From assembly GCF_016907475.1 (NCBI RefSeq), contig NZ_JAFBCA010000001.1:2294001-2358000 (forward strand): 64,000 nucleotides of DNA. Direction: 5' to 3'. The stretch is from Nocardioides cavernae. GTDB taxonomy: Bacteria > Actinomycetota > Actinomycetes > Propionibacteriales > Nocardioidaceae. Below, piece by piece: positions 35,972 through 43,187 of the stretch; position 1 is the stretch's first letter; each line of letters begins with the position of its first letter. The notes below the pieces were generated by a model, which saw only the letters and a program-made list of their open reading frames with translations, was not told where the DNA came from and did no database searches. The translations under genes and the position numbers were made by a program.

Positions 35972-37057
35972 GTGACTGCCCGCGACATCGTGATCCTCGG
36001 CTCGACCGGGTCCATCGGCACCCAGGCGCTCGACCTCGTCCGCGCCCACCCCGACCGGTTCCGCGTGGTCGGCCTGACGGCCGGCGGGTCCAACCCCGAG
36101 CTGTTCGAGGCCCAGGTCGCGGAGTTCGCGCCGGCGTACTCCGGGCTGGGGGAGGAGGCGTCCACCGAGGCCGCCGGACGACCCTGCGACGTCGTGCTCA
36201 ACGGCATCACCGGAGCCGTCGGCCTCCGCCCCACCCTCGCCGCCCTCGACGCCGGCACCACGCTGGCCCTCGCCAACAAGGAGTCGCTCATCATCGGCGG
36301 CCCGCTGGTGAAGGAGCGCGCCCGCCCGGGCCAGATCGTGCCGGTCGACTCCGAGCACAGCGCCATCGCCCAGAGCCTCCGTGCCGGCTCCGCCGAGGAG
36401 GTACGACGCCTCGTCCTCACCGCCTCCGGTGGCCCGTTCCGCGGTCGCACGGGCGAGGAGCTCGCCGACGTCACCCCGGAGCAGGCGCTGGCGCACCCCA
36501 ACTTCGCGATGGGCCGGGTGATCACCACCAACTCCGCGACGCTGGTCAACAAGGGCCTCGAGGTCATCGAGGCGCACCTGCTCTTCGACATCCCCTTCGA
36601 CCGCATCGACGTCGTCGTCCACCCGCAGCAGCTCATCCACTCGATGGTCGAGTTCGTCGACGGCGCGGTGGTGGCCCAGCTCGGCCTGCCCACCATGCTG
36701 GTCCCGATCTCCCTCGGGATGGGCTGGCCCGACCGGGTCCCCGACGCCGAGACGCCGATCGACTGGACCCGGGCGGCGGACTGGCGCTTCGAGCCCCTCG
36801 ACGACGTGGTCTTCCCCGCCGTCACCCTCGCCCGGACCGCGGGGGAGCGCGGCGGCACCGCGCCCGCCGTCTACAACGCCGCCAACGAGGTCGCCGTCGA
36901 CGCCTTCCACGACGGCCGGCTGCGCTTCCCCGACATCGTTTCCACGGTGGCACACGTCCTGGACCGTCACGACGTACCATCGAAGGCGCACCTCACCGTC
37001 GACGACGTCCTCGCCGCGGACTCCTGGGCGCGAGCCGAGGCCGCAGCCCTCATCTGA
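35972..37057 (+). CDS. dxr: 1-deoxy-D-xylulose 5-phosphate reductoisomerase
   Basis: 361 aa, second step of the MEP isoprenoid pathway (DXP + NADPH to MEP). NADPH loop [17 protein letters not shown], active-site blocks [68 protein letters not shown] and [12 protein letters not shown]. The GTG start is possibly leaderless. Followed by rseP and then ispG, a conserved actinobacterial order. Confidence 0.95.
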   Translation: MTARDIVILGSTGSIGTQALDLVRAHPDRFRVVGLTAGGSNPELFEAQVAEFAPAYSGLGEEASTEAAGRPCDVVLNGITGAVGLRPTLAALDAGTTLALANKESLIIGGPLVKERARPGQIVPVDSEHSAIAQSLRAGSAEEVRRLVLTASGGPFRGRTGEELADVTPEQALAHPNFAMGRVITTNSATLVNKGLEVIEAHLLFDIPFDRIDVVVHPQQLIHSMVEFVDGAVVAQLGLPTMLVPISLGMGWPDRVPDAETPIDWTRAADWRFEPLDDVVFPAVTLARTAGERGGTAPAVYNAANEVAVDAFHDGRLRFPDIVSTVAHVLDRHDVPSKAHLTVDDVLAADSWARAEAAALI

Positions 37058-37087
37058 CGCCCCTCCCCAGAAGGACCCTCCACGCAC

Positions 37088-38434
37088 ATGTCCGCCCTGC
37101 TCTACACCCTGGGTGTCGTCGCCTTCGTCCTGGCGATCCTCGTCTCGATCGGGCTGCACGAGTTCGGGCACCTCGTGCCCGCGAAGAAGTTCGGCTGCAA
37201 GGTGCCCCAGTGGTTCATCGGCTTCGGCCCCACGGTGTGGAGCAAGCAGATCGGTGACACCGAGTACGGCGTCAAGGCGATCCCGCTCGGCGGCTACGTC
37301 AAGATCGTCGGGATGCTGCCCCCCGGCGCCGAGGACCTCGTCGAGGAGACGACGTACGACGAGGACGGCGAGGCGGTCCACAAGGTCCGCCGCTCCAACA
37401 CGGGCCTCTTCACCCAGCTGATCTCCGACGCGCGAGCAGCGGAGTGGGAGTACGTCAAGCAGCACGAGACCGACCGGCTCTTCTACCGCCTCCCGTGGTG
37501 GAAGAAGGTGATCGTGATGGCGGGCGGGCCGATGGTCAACATCGCCATCGCGTTCGGCCTGTTCGTCCTGCTCTTCGCGACCTACGGCAACCCGCGCGAC
37601 GAGGTCGTCGAGCCGGTCGTGGCCGCCGTGCCCGCGTGCGTGGTGCCCGTCGAGGAGCAGGGCCGCGCCTGCGCCGCCGACGACCCGCCCACGCCCGCGA
37701 AGGAGGCCGGGCTCCGGGCCGGCGACGAGATCCTCAGCTTCAACGGCACGCCCTTCAGCGACTGGGACAGCCTCCAGTCGCAGATCCGCGCGAACGCCGA
37801 CGGCGACGCCGTCATCGAGGTACGACGCGGCGACGAGCAGCTCACGCTGACCACCAACACCACCGTCACGCTGCGCCAGACCTCGATGGAGGACCAGACC
37901 CTCACCGAGGTGGGCTTCCTCGGCGTGCAGCCCGAGACCCGGCTCGAGACCGGCGGCGTCGTCTACACCGCGATCCAGATGGAGACGATGACCGTCGAGA
38001 CGGTCAAGGCTCTCGGCCAGCTGCCGGTCAAGGTCTACGAGGTCGGGCGCGCCATCGTCGGCCTGCAGGAGCGCGACCCCGAGAGCCCGGTGTCGATCGT
38101 GGGTGGCGGCCGCTTCGCCGGCGAGGCGGCGGCCAGCGAGGCCTTCCCGCTCACCGAGAAGGTCGTCACGCTGCTGTTCCTCATCGCCAGCTTCAACTTC
38201 TTCATCGGCATGTTCAACTTCGTGCCGCTGCTGCCCCTCGACGGTGGCCACATCGCGGGGGCGCTCTACGAAGGCCTCAAGCGGGGCATCGCCCGGCTCC
38301 TCGGCCGCCCCGATCCTGGTCACGTCGACGTCGCCAAGCTGCTGCCGGTGGCCTACGTCGTGGGGCTCGCGATGCTGGTCATGGGCGTGGTCCTGATCGT
38401 CGCCGACATCGTCGTACCGCTGCGCCTGAGCTGA
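37088..38434 (+). CDS. rseP: RseP/Rip1-like site-2 zinc metalloprotease
   Basis: 448 aa intramembrane M50 protease. Active-site HEFGH is in the first membrane helix ([17 protein letters not shown]). A PDZ domain follows the second helix ([21 protein letters not shown]..), and the third zinc ligand is in [20 protein letters not shown]. In mycobacteria the homologue Rip1 cleaves anti-sigma factors after a site-1 cut. Its substrate here is unknown; it lies about 3 kb from the ECF sigma gene but in its usual dxr-ispG context. Confidence 0.93.
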   Translation: MSALLYTLGVVAFVLAILVSIGLHEFGHLVPAKKFGCKVPQWFIGFGPTVWSKQIGDTEYGVKAIPLGGYVKIVGMLPPGAEDLVEETTYDEDGEAVHKVRRSNTGLFTQLISDARAAEWEYVKQHETDRLFYRLPWWKKVIVMAGGPMVNIAIAFGLFVLLFATYGNPRDEVVEPVVAAVPACVVPVEEQGRACAADDPPTPAKEAGLRAGDEILSFNGTPFSDWDSLQSQIRANADGDAVIEVRRGDEQLTLTTNTTVTLRQTSMEDQTLTEVGFLGVQPETRLETGGVVYTAIQMETMTVETVKALGQLPVKVYEVGRAIVGLQERDPESPVSIVGGGRFAGEAAASEAFPLTEKVVTLLFLIASFNFFIGMFNFVPLLPLDGGHIAGALYEGLKRGIARLLGRPDPGHVDVAKLLPVAYVVGLAMLVMGVVLIVADIVVPLRLS

Positions 38435-38437
38435 CCC

Positions 38438-38462
38438 GGCCCGCACCCGAGCGGGTGGGGCC
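38438..38462 (+). terminator. Terminator hairpin after rseP
   Basis: GGCCCGCACCCG-ag-CGGGTGGGGCC forms an 11-bp stem with one bulged G, right after the rseP stop. Confidence 0.6.
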
Positions 38463-38585
38463 GCAGGCAAAAGTTCACGCAACCGTCTGAGCGGTCGCGA
38501 TCGCTGTGGAATCCTGCGAGACGTGCCGCTGCCCGGGCGTGCGCGGGAGGCGTGCCCGAGCAGCGGTGCCGTGCTGCCCGGCCCG

Positions 38586-38591
38586 TACGAT
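38586..38591 (+). promoter_or_regulatory. -10 element (TACGAT) of leaderless ispG
   Basis: TACGAT then 6 nt (GAGGCC) then ATG at 38598. No Shine-Dalgarno. Confidence 0.55.
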
Positions 38592-38597
38592 GAGGCC

Positions 38598-39749
38598 ATG
38601 ACTTCCGTCGGCTTGGGCATGCCTGCGCTCCCGCCCCCCGTCCTGGCCCCCCGCCGCAAGACCCGCCAGATCAAGGTGGGCTCGGTGGGTGTCGGCAGCG
38701 ACTCGCCGATCTCGGTCCAGTCGATGACCACGACGCTGACCTCCGACGTCAACGCCACCCTCCAGCAGATCGCCGAGCTCACCGCGACGGGCTGCGACAT
38801 CGTGCGCGTCGCGTGCCCGAGCCAGGACGACGCCGACGCGTTGCCGGAGATCGCCCAGCACTCGCAGATCCCGGTCATCGCCGACATCCACTTCCAGCCC
38901 AAGTACGTCTTCGCCGCCATCGACGCCGGCTGCGCGGCGGTGCGGGTCAACCCGGGCAACATCCGCAAGTTCGACGACCAGGTCAAGGAGATCGCGCGGG
39001 CCGCCAAGGACCGCGGCACCTCGATCCGCATCGGCGTCAACGCCGGTTCGCTCGACAAGCGGATCCTCGACAAGTACGGCAAGGCCACCCCCGAGGCGCT
39101 CGTCGAGTCCGCGGTGTGGGAGGCCAGCCTCTTCGAGGAGCACGACTTCCACGACTTCAAGATCTCGGTCAAGCACAACGACCCGGTCGTGATGGTCCGG
39201 GCCTACGAGCTGCTGGCCGCGGCCGGCGACTGGCCGCTGCACCTCGGTGTCACCGAGGCCGGCCCCGCGTTCCAGGGCACCATCAAGTCCTCGGTCGCCT
39301 TCGGCCACCTGCTCAGCAAGGGCATCGGCGACACGATCCGCGTCTCGCTGTCCGCGCCGCCGGTCGAGGAGGTCAAGGTGGGCCTCCAGATCCTGGAGTC
39401 GCTCAACCTCAAGCCGCGCCGCCTCGAGATCGTCTCCTGCCCGTCCTGCGGCCGCGCCCAGGTCGACGTCTACAAGCTCGCCGAGGAGGTCACCGCCGGC
39501 CTCGACGGCTTGGAGGTGCCGCTGCGCGTCGCCGTCATGGGCTGCGTCGTCAACGGTCCCGGCGAGGCGCGCGAGGCCGACCTCGGTGTCGCCTCGGGCA
39601 ACGGTAAGGGCCAGATCTTCGTCAAGGGCGAGGTCGTCAAGACCGTCCCCGAGTCGCAGATCGTGGAGACCCTCATCGAGGAGGCCATGCGCATCGCCGA
39701 GGGCATGGAACCGGTCGACGGCGCGGAGGCCACCGTCAGCGTCTCCTGA
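38598..39749 (+). CDS. ispG: 4-hydroxy-3-methylbut-2-en-1-yl diphosphate synthase (flavodoxin)
   Basis: 383 aa [4Fe-4S] enzyme of the MEP pathway that reductively opens MEcPP to HMBPP. N-terminal TIM barrel ([43 protein letters not shown]) and C-terminal cluster domain with the three ligand cysteines in [10 protein letters not shown] and [16 protein letters not shown]. An ATG at 38598 is preferred over an in-frame GTG 25 codons upstream. Confidence 0.95.
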   Translation: MTSVGLGMPALPPPVLAPRRKTRQIKVGSVGVGSDSPISVQSMTTTLTSDVNATLQQIAELTATGCDIVRVACPSQDDADALPEIAQHSQIPVIADIHFQPKYVFAAIDAGCAAVRVNPGNIRKFDDQVKEIARAAKDRGTSIRIGVNAGSLDKRILDKYGKATPEALVESAVWEASLFEEHDFHDFKISVKHNDPVVMVRAYELLAAAGDWPLHLGVTEAGPAFQGTIKSSVAFGHLLSKGIGDTIRVSLSAPPVEEVKVGLQILESLNLKPRRLEIVSCPSCGRAQVDVYKLAEEVTAGLDGLEVPLRVAVMGCVVNGPGEAREADLGVASGNGKGQIFVKGEVVKTVPESQIVETLIEEAMRIAEGMEPVDGAEATVSVS

Positions 39750-39786
39750 CCGTCGCGGGGCGCGACAGCGAGCCGCTCGGTCCCAT

Positions 39787-39792
39787 TAGGCT
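39787..39792 (+). promoter_or_regulatory. -10 element (TAGGCT) of leaderless GNAT gene
   Basis: TAGGCT then 6 nt (CCAAGC) then GTG at 39799. Confidence 0.6.
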
Positions 39793-39798
39793 CCAAGC

Positions 39799-40650
39799 GT
39801 GCTGAGGACCCGCGAGCAGGTGCGCGTGCTGGGCCCGGGCGACCGGGACGCCTTTATCGCGCTCGCGGAGCAGGACCCCGTCGTCAACGTCTTCGCCGAC
39901 TACCGCGCCCGGCTCACCAACCTCGACGAACGGTGGCTCGGCGGACAGGTGTGGGGCCGCTTCGAGGGGGACCGGCTCGTCGCGGGCTGCCACCTCGGGG
40001 CCAACCTCGTCCCGGTGCAGTGCACGCGCGACGACGTGGGCGCCTTCGCCGACGTGGCGCTCCGCCGGCGCAACACCGTCGGCACCATCGTCGGCCCCGC
40101 CGCCGTCGTGGCGGCGCTGTGGGAGCAGATCGAGCCGCGCTGGGCGACGCCGCGGGAGATCCGTCCCGACCAGCCGCACCTCGAGATGGGTCGGGTTCCG
40201 ACCATTGCCGCCGACCCCGGTGTGCGGGTCACCACCCCGCAGGACCTCGACCGGCTCTACCCCGCGTGCGTGGCGATGTACACCGAGGAGGTCGGCGTCT
40301 CGCCGGAGAACGACGCGGGTGGGGGAGACCTCTACCGCGCGCGCATCCAGCAGCTGATCGGCCGCGGTTGGTCGATGGCGAGCTTCGACGACCAGGGCGT
40401 GGTCTTCAAGGCGGAGATCGCCTGCGTGACGCCGTACGCCGCCCAGGTGCAGGGCGTGTGGGTCCGCCCCGACCGTCGGGGCGAGGGGCTCTCGACGAGC
40501 GGCATGGCGGCCGTGGTCTCCCATGTCGTCTCCTCCGGCGTGGCACCGGTGGTCTCGCTCTACGTCAATGAGTGGAACACCGCCGCGCGGGCGGCCTACG
40601 CGCGGGTCGGCTTCGAGCAGACGGCGACCTTCGCGACGCTGATGTTCTAG
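39799..40650 (+). CDS. DUF4081 plus GNAT acetyltransferase protein
   Basis: 283 aa. N-terminal DUF4081-like region (DPVVNVFADYRARLTNLDERWLGGQVWGRF), then a C-terminal GNAT fold (AQVQGVWVRPDRRGEGLSTSGMAAVV, acetyl-CoA loop RRGEGLS; VSLYVNEWNTAARAAYARVGFEQ). It follows ispG directly, a common actinobacterial arrangement. Substrate unknown. Confidence 0.88.
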   Translation: MLRTREQVRVLGPGDRDAFIALAEQDPVVNVFADYRARLTNLDERWLGGQVWGRFEGDRLVAGCHLGANLVPVQCTRDDVGAFADVALRRRNTVGTIVGPAAVVAALWEQIEPRWATPREIRPDQPHLEMGRVPTIAADPGVRVTTPQDLDRLYPACVAMYTEEVGVSPENDAGGGDLYRARIQQLIGRGWSMASFDDQGVVFKAEIACVTPYAAQVQGVWVRPDRRGEGLSTSGMAAVVSHVVSSGVAPVVSLYVNEWNTAARAAYARVGFEQTATFATLMF

Positions 40651-40666
40651 GCCGGTCGAGGTGCAG

Positions 40667-40706
40667 AAAAAAGTTCTTGTCCGGGTGTATCACGCAGGGG
40701 TGTACG
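40667..40706 (+). promoter_or_regulatory. Candidate promoter of the ECF sigma operon
   Basis: An A6 run (40667-40672), rare in this GC-rich DNA, is followed by GTTCTTGTCC and GGGTGTATCACG. It lies 16-55 nt upstream of the sigma gene, where an autoregulated ECF promoter would be expected, and does not match the TANNNT leaderless pattern of other genes. No consensus was tested. Confidence 0.3.
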
Positions 40707-40721
40707 CGCACCTGTGCTGAC

Positions 40722-41333
40722 ATGGGGACAATGGTCACCATGTCAGAGGACCGAAGGACTGAGGGGCAGTCCGACCAGTCACCGTGGGACATGGCCAGTG
40801 GGGCGTTCATCGCCTGGCGTTCGGGGGACGCCGCAGCGATGGACGAGCTGGTTGCCACGATGACGCCGATCCTGTGGCACGTGGTGCGGGCATACGGGCA
40901 CGACCGCCAGACCGCCGAGGACGTGATCCAGGCGACCTGGCTCGGTTTCGTACGCCTCCACCGGACCATCGAGGACCCGCAGGCGGTCGCGTCCTGGTTG
41001 ATCACCTCAGCCAGGCGCGGCGCAGCCGCACATACCAGGGCCGCGCGACGTGCGACCCCGGTGCAGGACGAGACGCTGCACGCCGCACTCCCGGACGCGG
41101 AGTCGGCCGAGGCGCTCGCGATGCTCGACGACGAGGCGTCACGGTTGTGGGGGGCCGTGGCGACCGTCGACGAGCGCTGCCGCAAGCTGCTGAGAGTCGT
41201 GGCCTTCATGGACCGCCCCGACTACCAGTCGATCAGCCAGGACCTCGACATGCCGGTCGGGAGCATCGGGCCCACGCGGGCGCGGTGTCTGGCGAAGGTC
41301 CGGACCGCTCTGATGAAAGGAGGCGAGCGATGA
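40722..41333 (+). CDS. ECF-type RNA polymerase sigma factor
   Basis: 203 aa from ATG 40722 (40731 and 40740 are also possible starts). Region 2 reads DAAAMDELVATMTPILWHVVRAYGHDRQTAEDVIQATWLGF; a variable linker follows; region 4 reads VDERCRKLLRVVAFMDRPDYQSISQDLDMPVGSIGPTRARCLAKVRTAL (HTH). No region 1 or 3, so ECF class. The partner at 41330 overlaps by 4 nt with a strong AAAGGAGG. Its place next to S8 and TPR-CHAT proteases suggests a protease-gated sigma factor (inference). Confidence 0.9.
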   Translation: MGTMVTMSEDRRTEGQSDQSPWDMASGAFIAWRSGDAAAMDELVATMTPILWHVVRAYGHDRQTAEDVIQATWLGFVRLHRTIEDPQAVASWLITSARRGAAAHTRAARRATPVQDETLHAALPDAESAEALAMLDDEASRLWGAVATVDERCRKLLRVVAFMDRPDYQSISQDLDMPVGSIGPTRARCLAKVRTALMKGGER

Positions 41334-41788
41334 CTGATGGGGACGCCGCTCTCCTCGAGGAACTGCGTGACATGTGGATGACCTATGACCCGCCGCCGCC
41401 CGGCCTCGTCGCGACGATGATCGCTGCCGTCGCTGCCGCCGACCTCGACGCGGAATGGGAGATGCTCACCCTCGTCCGCGACTCGCGCGACGAGCCCGCT
41501 GCCCAGGTGAGGGGACTCGCCACTTCGCGCATCCTCTACTTCACCGCCGCAGAGGGCTGGTCGCTCGACGCCGAGCTCGACGACGGCCAGGTCCGTGGAC
41601 AGCTGCTCGACTTCGACGGTGACATGGGGGCCGTCGAGATCGTGGTCGATACGACCGACGGGCAGAGCTGGACCACCGCGCTCGACGAGGTGGGTTTCTT
41701 CACCCTCGGCGCCGAGCCGACCGGATCCGTGCGCTTCACGGTGCGCGACAGCGGCCGGTCGGCGACCAGTCGCTGGATCGAGCTCTGA
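41330..41788 (+). CDS. Sigma-factor partner protein, possible non-classical anti-sigma factor
   Basis: 152 aa, coupled to the sigma gene (ATGA overlap, AAAGGAGG). Residues 1-60 are helical (ALLEELRDMWMTYDPPPPGLVATMIAAVAAADLDAEWEML), residues 62-152 are predicted beta-rich (RILYFTAAEGWSLDAELDDGQVRGQLLDFDG..VRFTVRDSGRSATSRWIEL). There are no cysteines, so not a zinc anti-sigma (ZAS), and no membrane segment. I recall similar helix-plus-beta proteins beside such ECF genes in actinobacteria. Function is inferred from context. Confidence 0.7.
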   Translation: MTDGDAALLEELRDMWMTYDPPPPGLVATMIAAVAAADLDAEWEMLTLVRDSRDEPAAQVRGLATSRILYFTAAEGWSLDAELDDGQVRGQLLDFDGDMGAVEIVVDTTDGQSWTTALDEVGFFTLGAEPTGSVRFTVRDSGRSATSRWIEL

Positions 41789-41824
41789 CCTCGTTCGATC
41801 CTGACGCCGGCCCTGCCCTTCCCC

Positions 41825-43108
41825 TCAGGGGCCGGGGTAGGGCTGGCGCAGCTCCTGGTGGGGGCCGATCGTCGGGTCGGAGTCGTACACCGACCTGGCG
41901 AGCACGGCGTCGCGCGCGTCACGTGCCGACACGCCCGTCTCGCTGATCTCCCGGGCGATGAGGCCGGCCACGACCGGAGCGGAGAACGAGGTGCCGCTCC
42001 ACCGCGCCATCCCCGTGGTGAAGACCCGGACGTCACCCTTGTTCGGTGTCTCGTGGCACTCGAAGGTCCCGTCGGGGAAGGCGTTGACCACGTTGCGGCC
42101 CAGCGCGTAGACGTCGGCGGACACGCCGAAGTTGGAGAAGCTGGAGACGCGCCCGTCCCGGTCGAGGGAGCCGACGCCGACGCACCAGTCGAAGGCGGCG
42201 GGCCAGAAGGGGGCCGCCCAGGAGTCGTTGCCGGCAGCGGCGACGAGCACGCAGTCGCGCTCCTTGAGGTGCTTGTGGTGGAACTTCCGCATCGCGATCG
42301 AGGGCCGGTCGCGCCGGGTGCGGCAGCCGGCCGAGAGGTTGATGACCTGCGGGTCGTGCCGGAGCGCCTCCTCGAGCTGCACGACGAGGTCGGACTCCAG
42401 GATCCCGCCGCCACCGACACCACCGATCGCGAAACCCTCCACGTAGACATTCGTCTCCGGGGCGACGCACCGCACGACCCCGGCGATGAACGTGCCGTGG
42501 CCGGCGTACGGACGCAGGTCGGGGCCGTTGAGCTCGTCGTCGCCCTTCACGCCCTTGAGCCACGGGGTGCGGGGGTCGGTCGCGGCCGGCGGGTGCCAGC
42601 CGGTGTCGACCACGACGACGCTGACCTCGCGGCCCTTCTCCAGCGGCGCGACCGGCGGCCACGGCTCGGTGAGGCCGGTCTCCTGGGCTTCGATCGCCGG
42701 GCACATGCTGCCTCCGCCGCCGCCGGGGGAGACGTGCACCCAGTGGTCGGGTGACGCGGCACCGCGCGGCAGGCCGTTGTCCTCGAGGAGGTCGAGCACC
42801 TCGGGCACCGACTGTCCGTCACGACGCTCGGGCAGGACGTAGCGGACGACCTCGCCGTCGAGCAGATTGACGTCGTCGCGACGCAGCTCGCCGGTCAGGA
42901 TCCGATCGCCCACCTGGGCCACGAGGCGCTCGAACGCCTCGACGTCCTCGACGCCCACCAGGACCCGGTCGGGATGGAAGACGTACGTGAAGTCGGCGGG
43001 GGCCAGCGTGTCCCACGCGACCTCACCGTCGTTGGCCTTCTGGAAGGCGCGGATCTGGTCGGTGGTACGTCGTCGTCGGTCGTCGCCGATCTTCCAGTCA
43101 CCTGACAT
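41825..43108 (-). CDS. Cytoplasmic subtilisin-like (S8) serine protease
   Basis: 427 aa with no signal peptide. Complete catalytic set: Asp168 (VSVVVVDTGWH), His204 (AGHGTFIAGV), oxyanion Asn294 (AAAGNDS) and Ser374 (WSGTSFSAPVVAG). Residues 1-140 are a distinct N-domain (VAWDTLAPADFTYVFHPDRVLV..) that may act as an intramolecular inhibitor or sensor, ending in a Gly5 linker. Leaderless ATG. Its start faces the TPR-CHAT gene and its stop faces the sigma operon. Confidence 0.88.
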   Translation of the reverse strand: MSGDWKIGDDRRRRTTDQIRAFQKANDGEVAWDTLAPADFTYVFHPDRVLVGVEDVEAFERLVAQVGDRILTGELRRDDVNLLDGEVVRYVLPERRDGQSVPEVLDLLEDNGLPRGAASPDHWVHVSPGGGGGSMCPAIEAQETGLTEPWPPVAPLEKGREVSVVVVDTGWHPPAATDPRTPWLKGVKGDDELNGPDLRPYAGHGTFIAGVVRCVAPETNVYVEGFAIGGVGGGGILESDLVVQLEEALRHDPQVINLSAGCRTRRDRPSIAMRKFHHKHLKERDCVLVAAAGNDSWAAPFWPAAFDWCVGVGSLDRDGRVSSFSNFGVSADVYALGRNVVNAFPDGTFECHETPNKGDVRVFTTGMARWSGTSFSAPVVAGLIAREISETGVSARDARDAVLARSVYDSDPTIGPHQELRQPYPGP

Positions 43109-43114
43109 GGTCCG

Positions 43115-43120
43115 ACGCTA
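43115..43120 (-). promoter_or_regulatory. -10 element (TAGCGT, minus strand) of leaderless S8 protease gene
   Basis: On the minus strand TAGCGT, 6 nt (CGGACC), ATG at 43108. Confidence 0.6.
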
Positions 43121-43187
43121 GCGTCGTCGGGGTCCCGGGCCGAGGGGTTCTCGAGAGATTTCCGCGCGGATCCGCGAGGATGGACCC

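Noticed and set aside
35843..39178. 1111-codon minus-strand open frame opposite dxr, rseP and ispG
   Set aside because: It spans three certain genes on the other strand and has shadow-type composition (runs of Arg, Asp, Gly, Val).
37088..41333. RseP as the dedicated activator of the nearby ECF sigma factor
   Set aside because: RseP is in its normal dxr-ispG setting and the sigma partner has no membrane segment for intramembrane cleavage.
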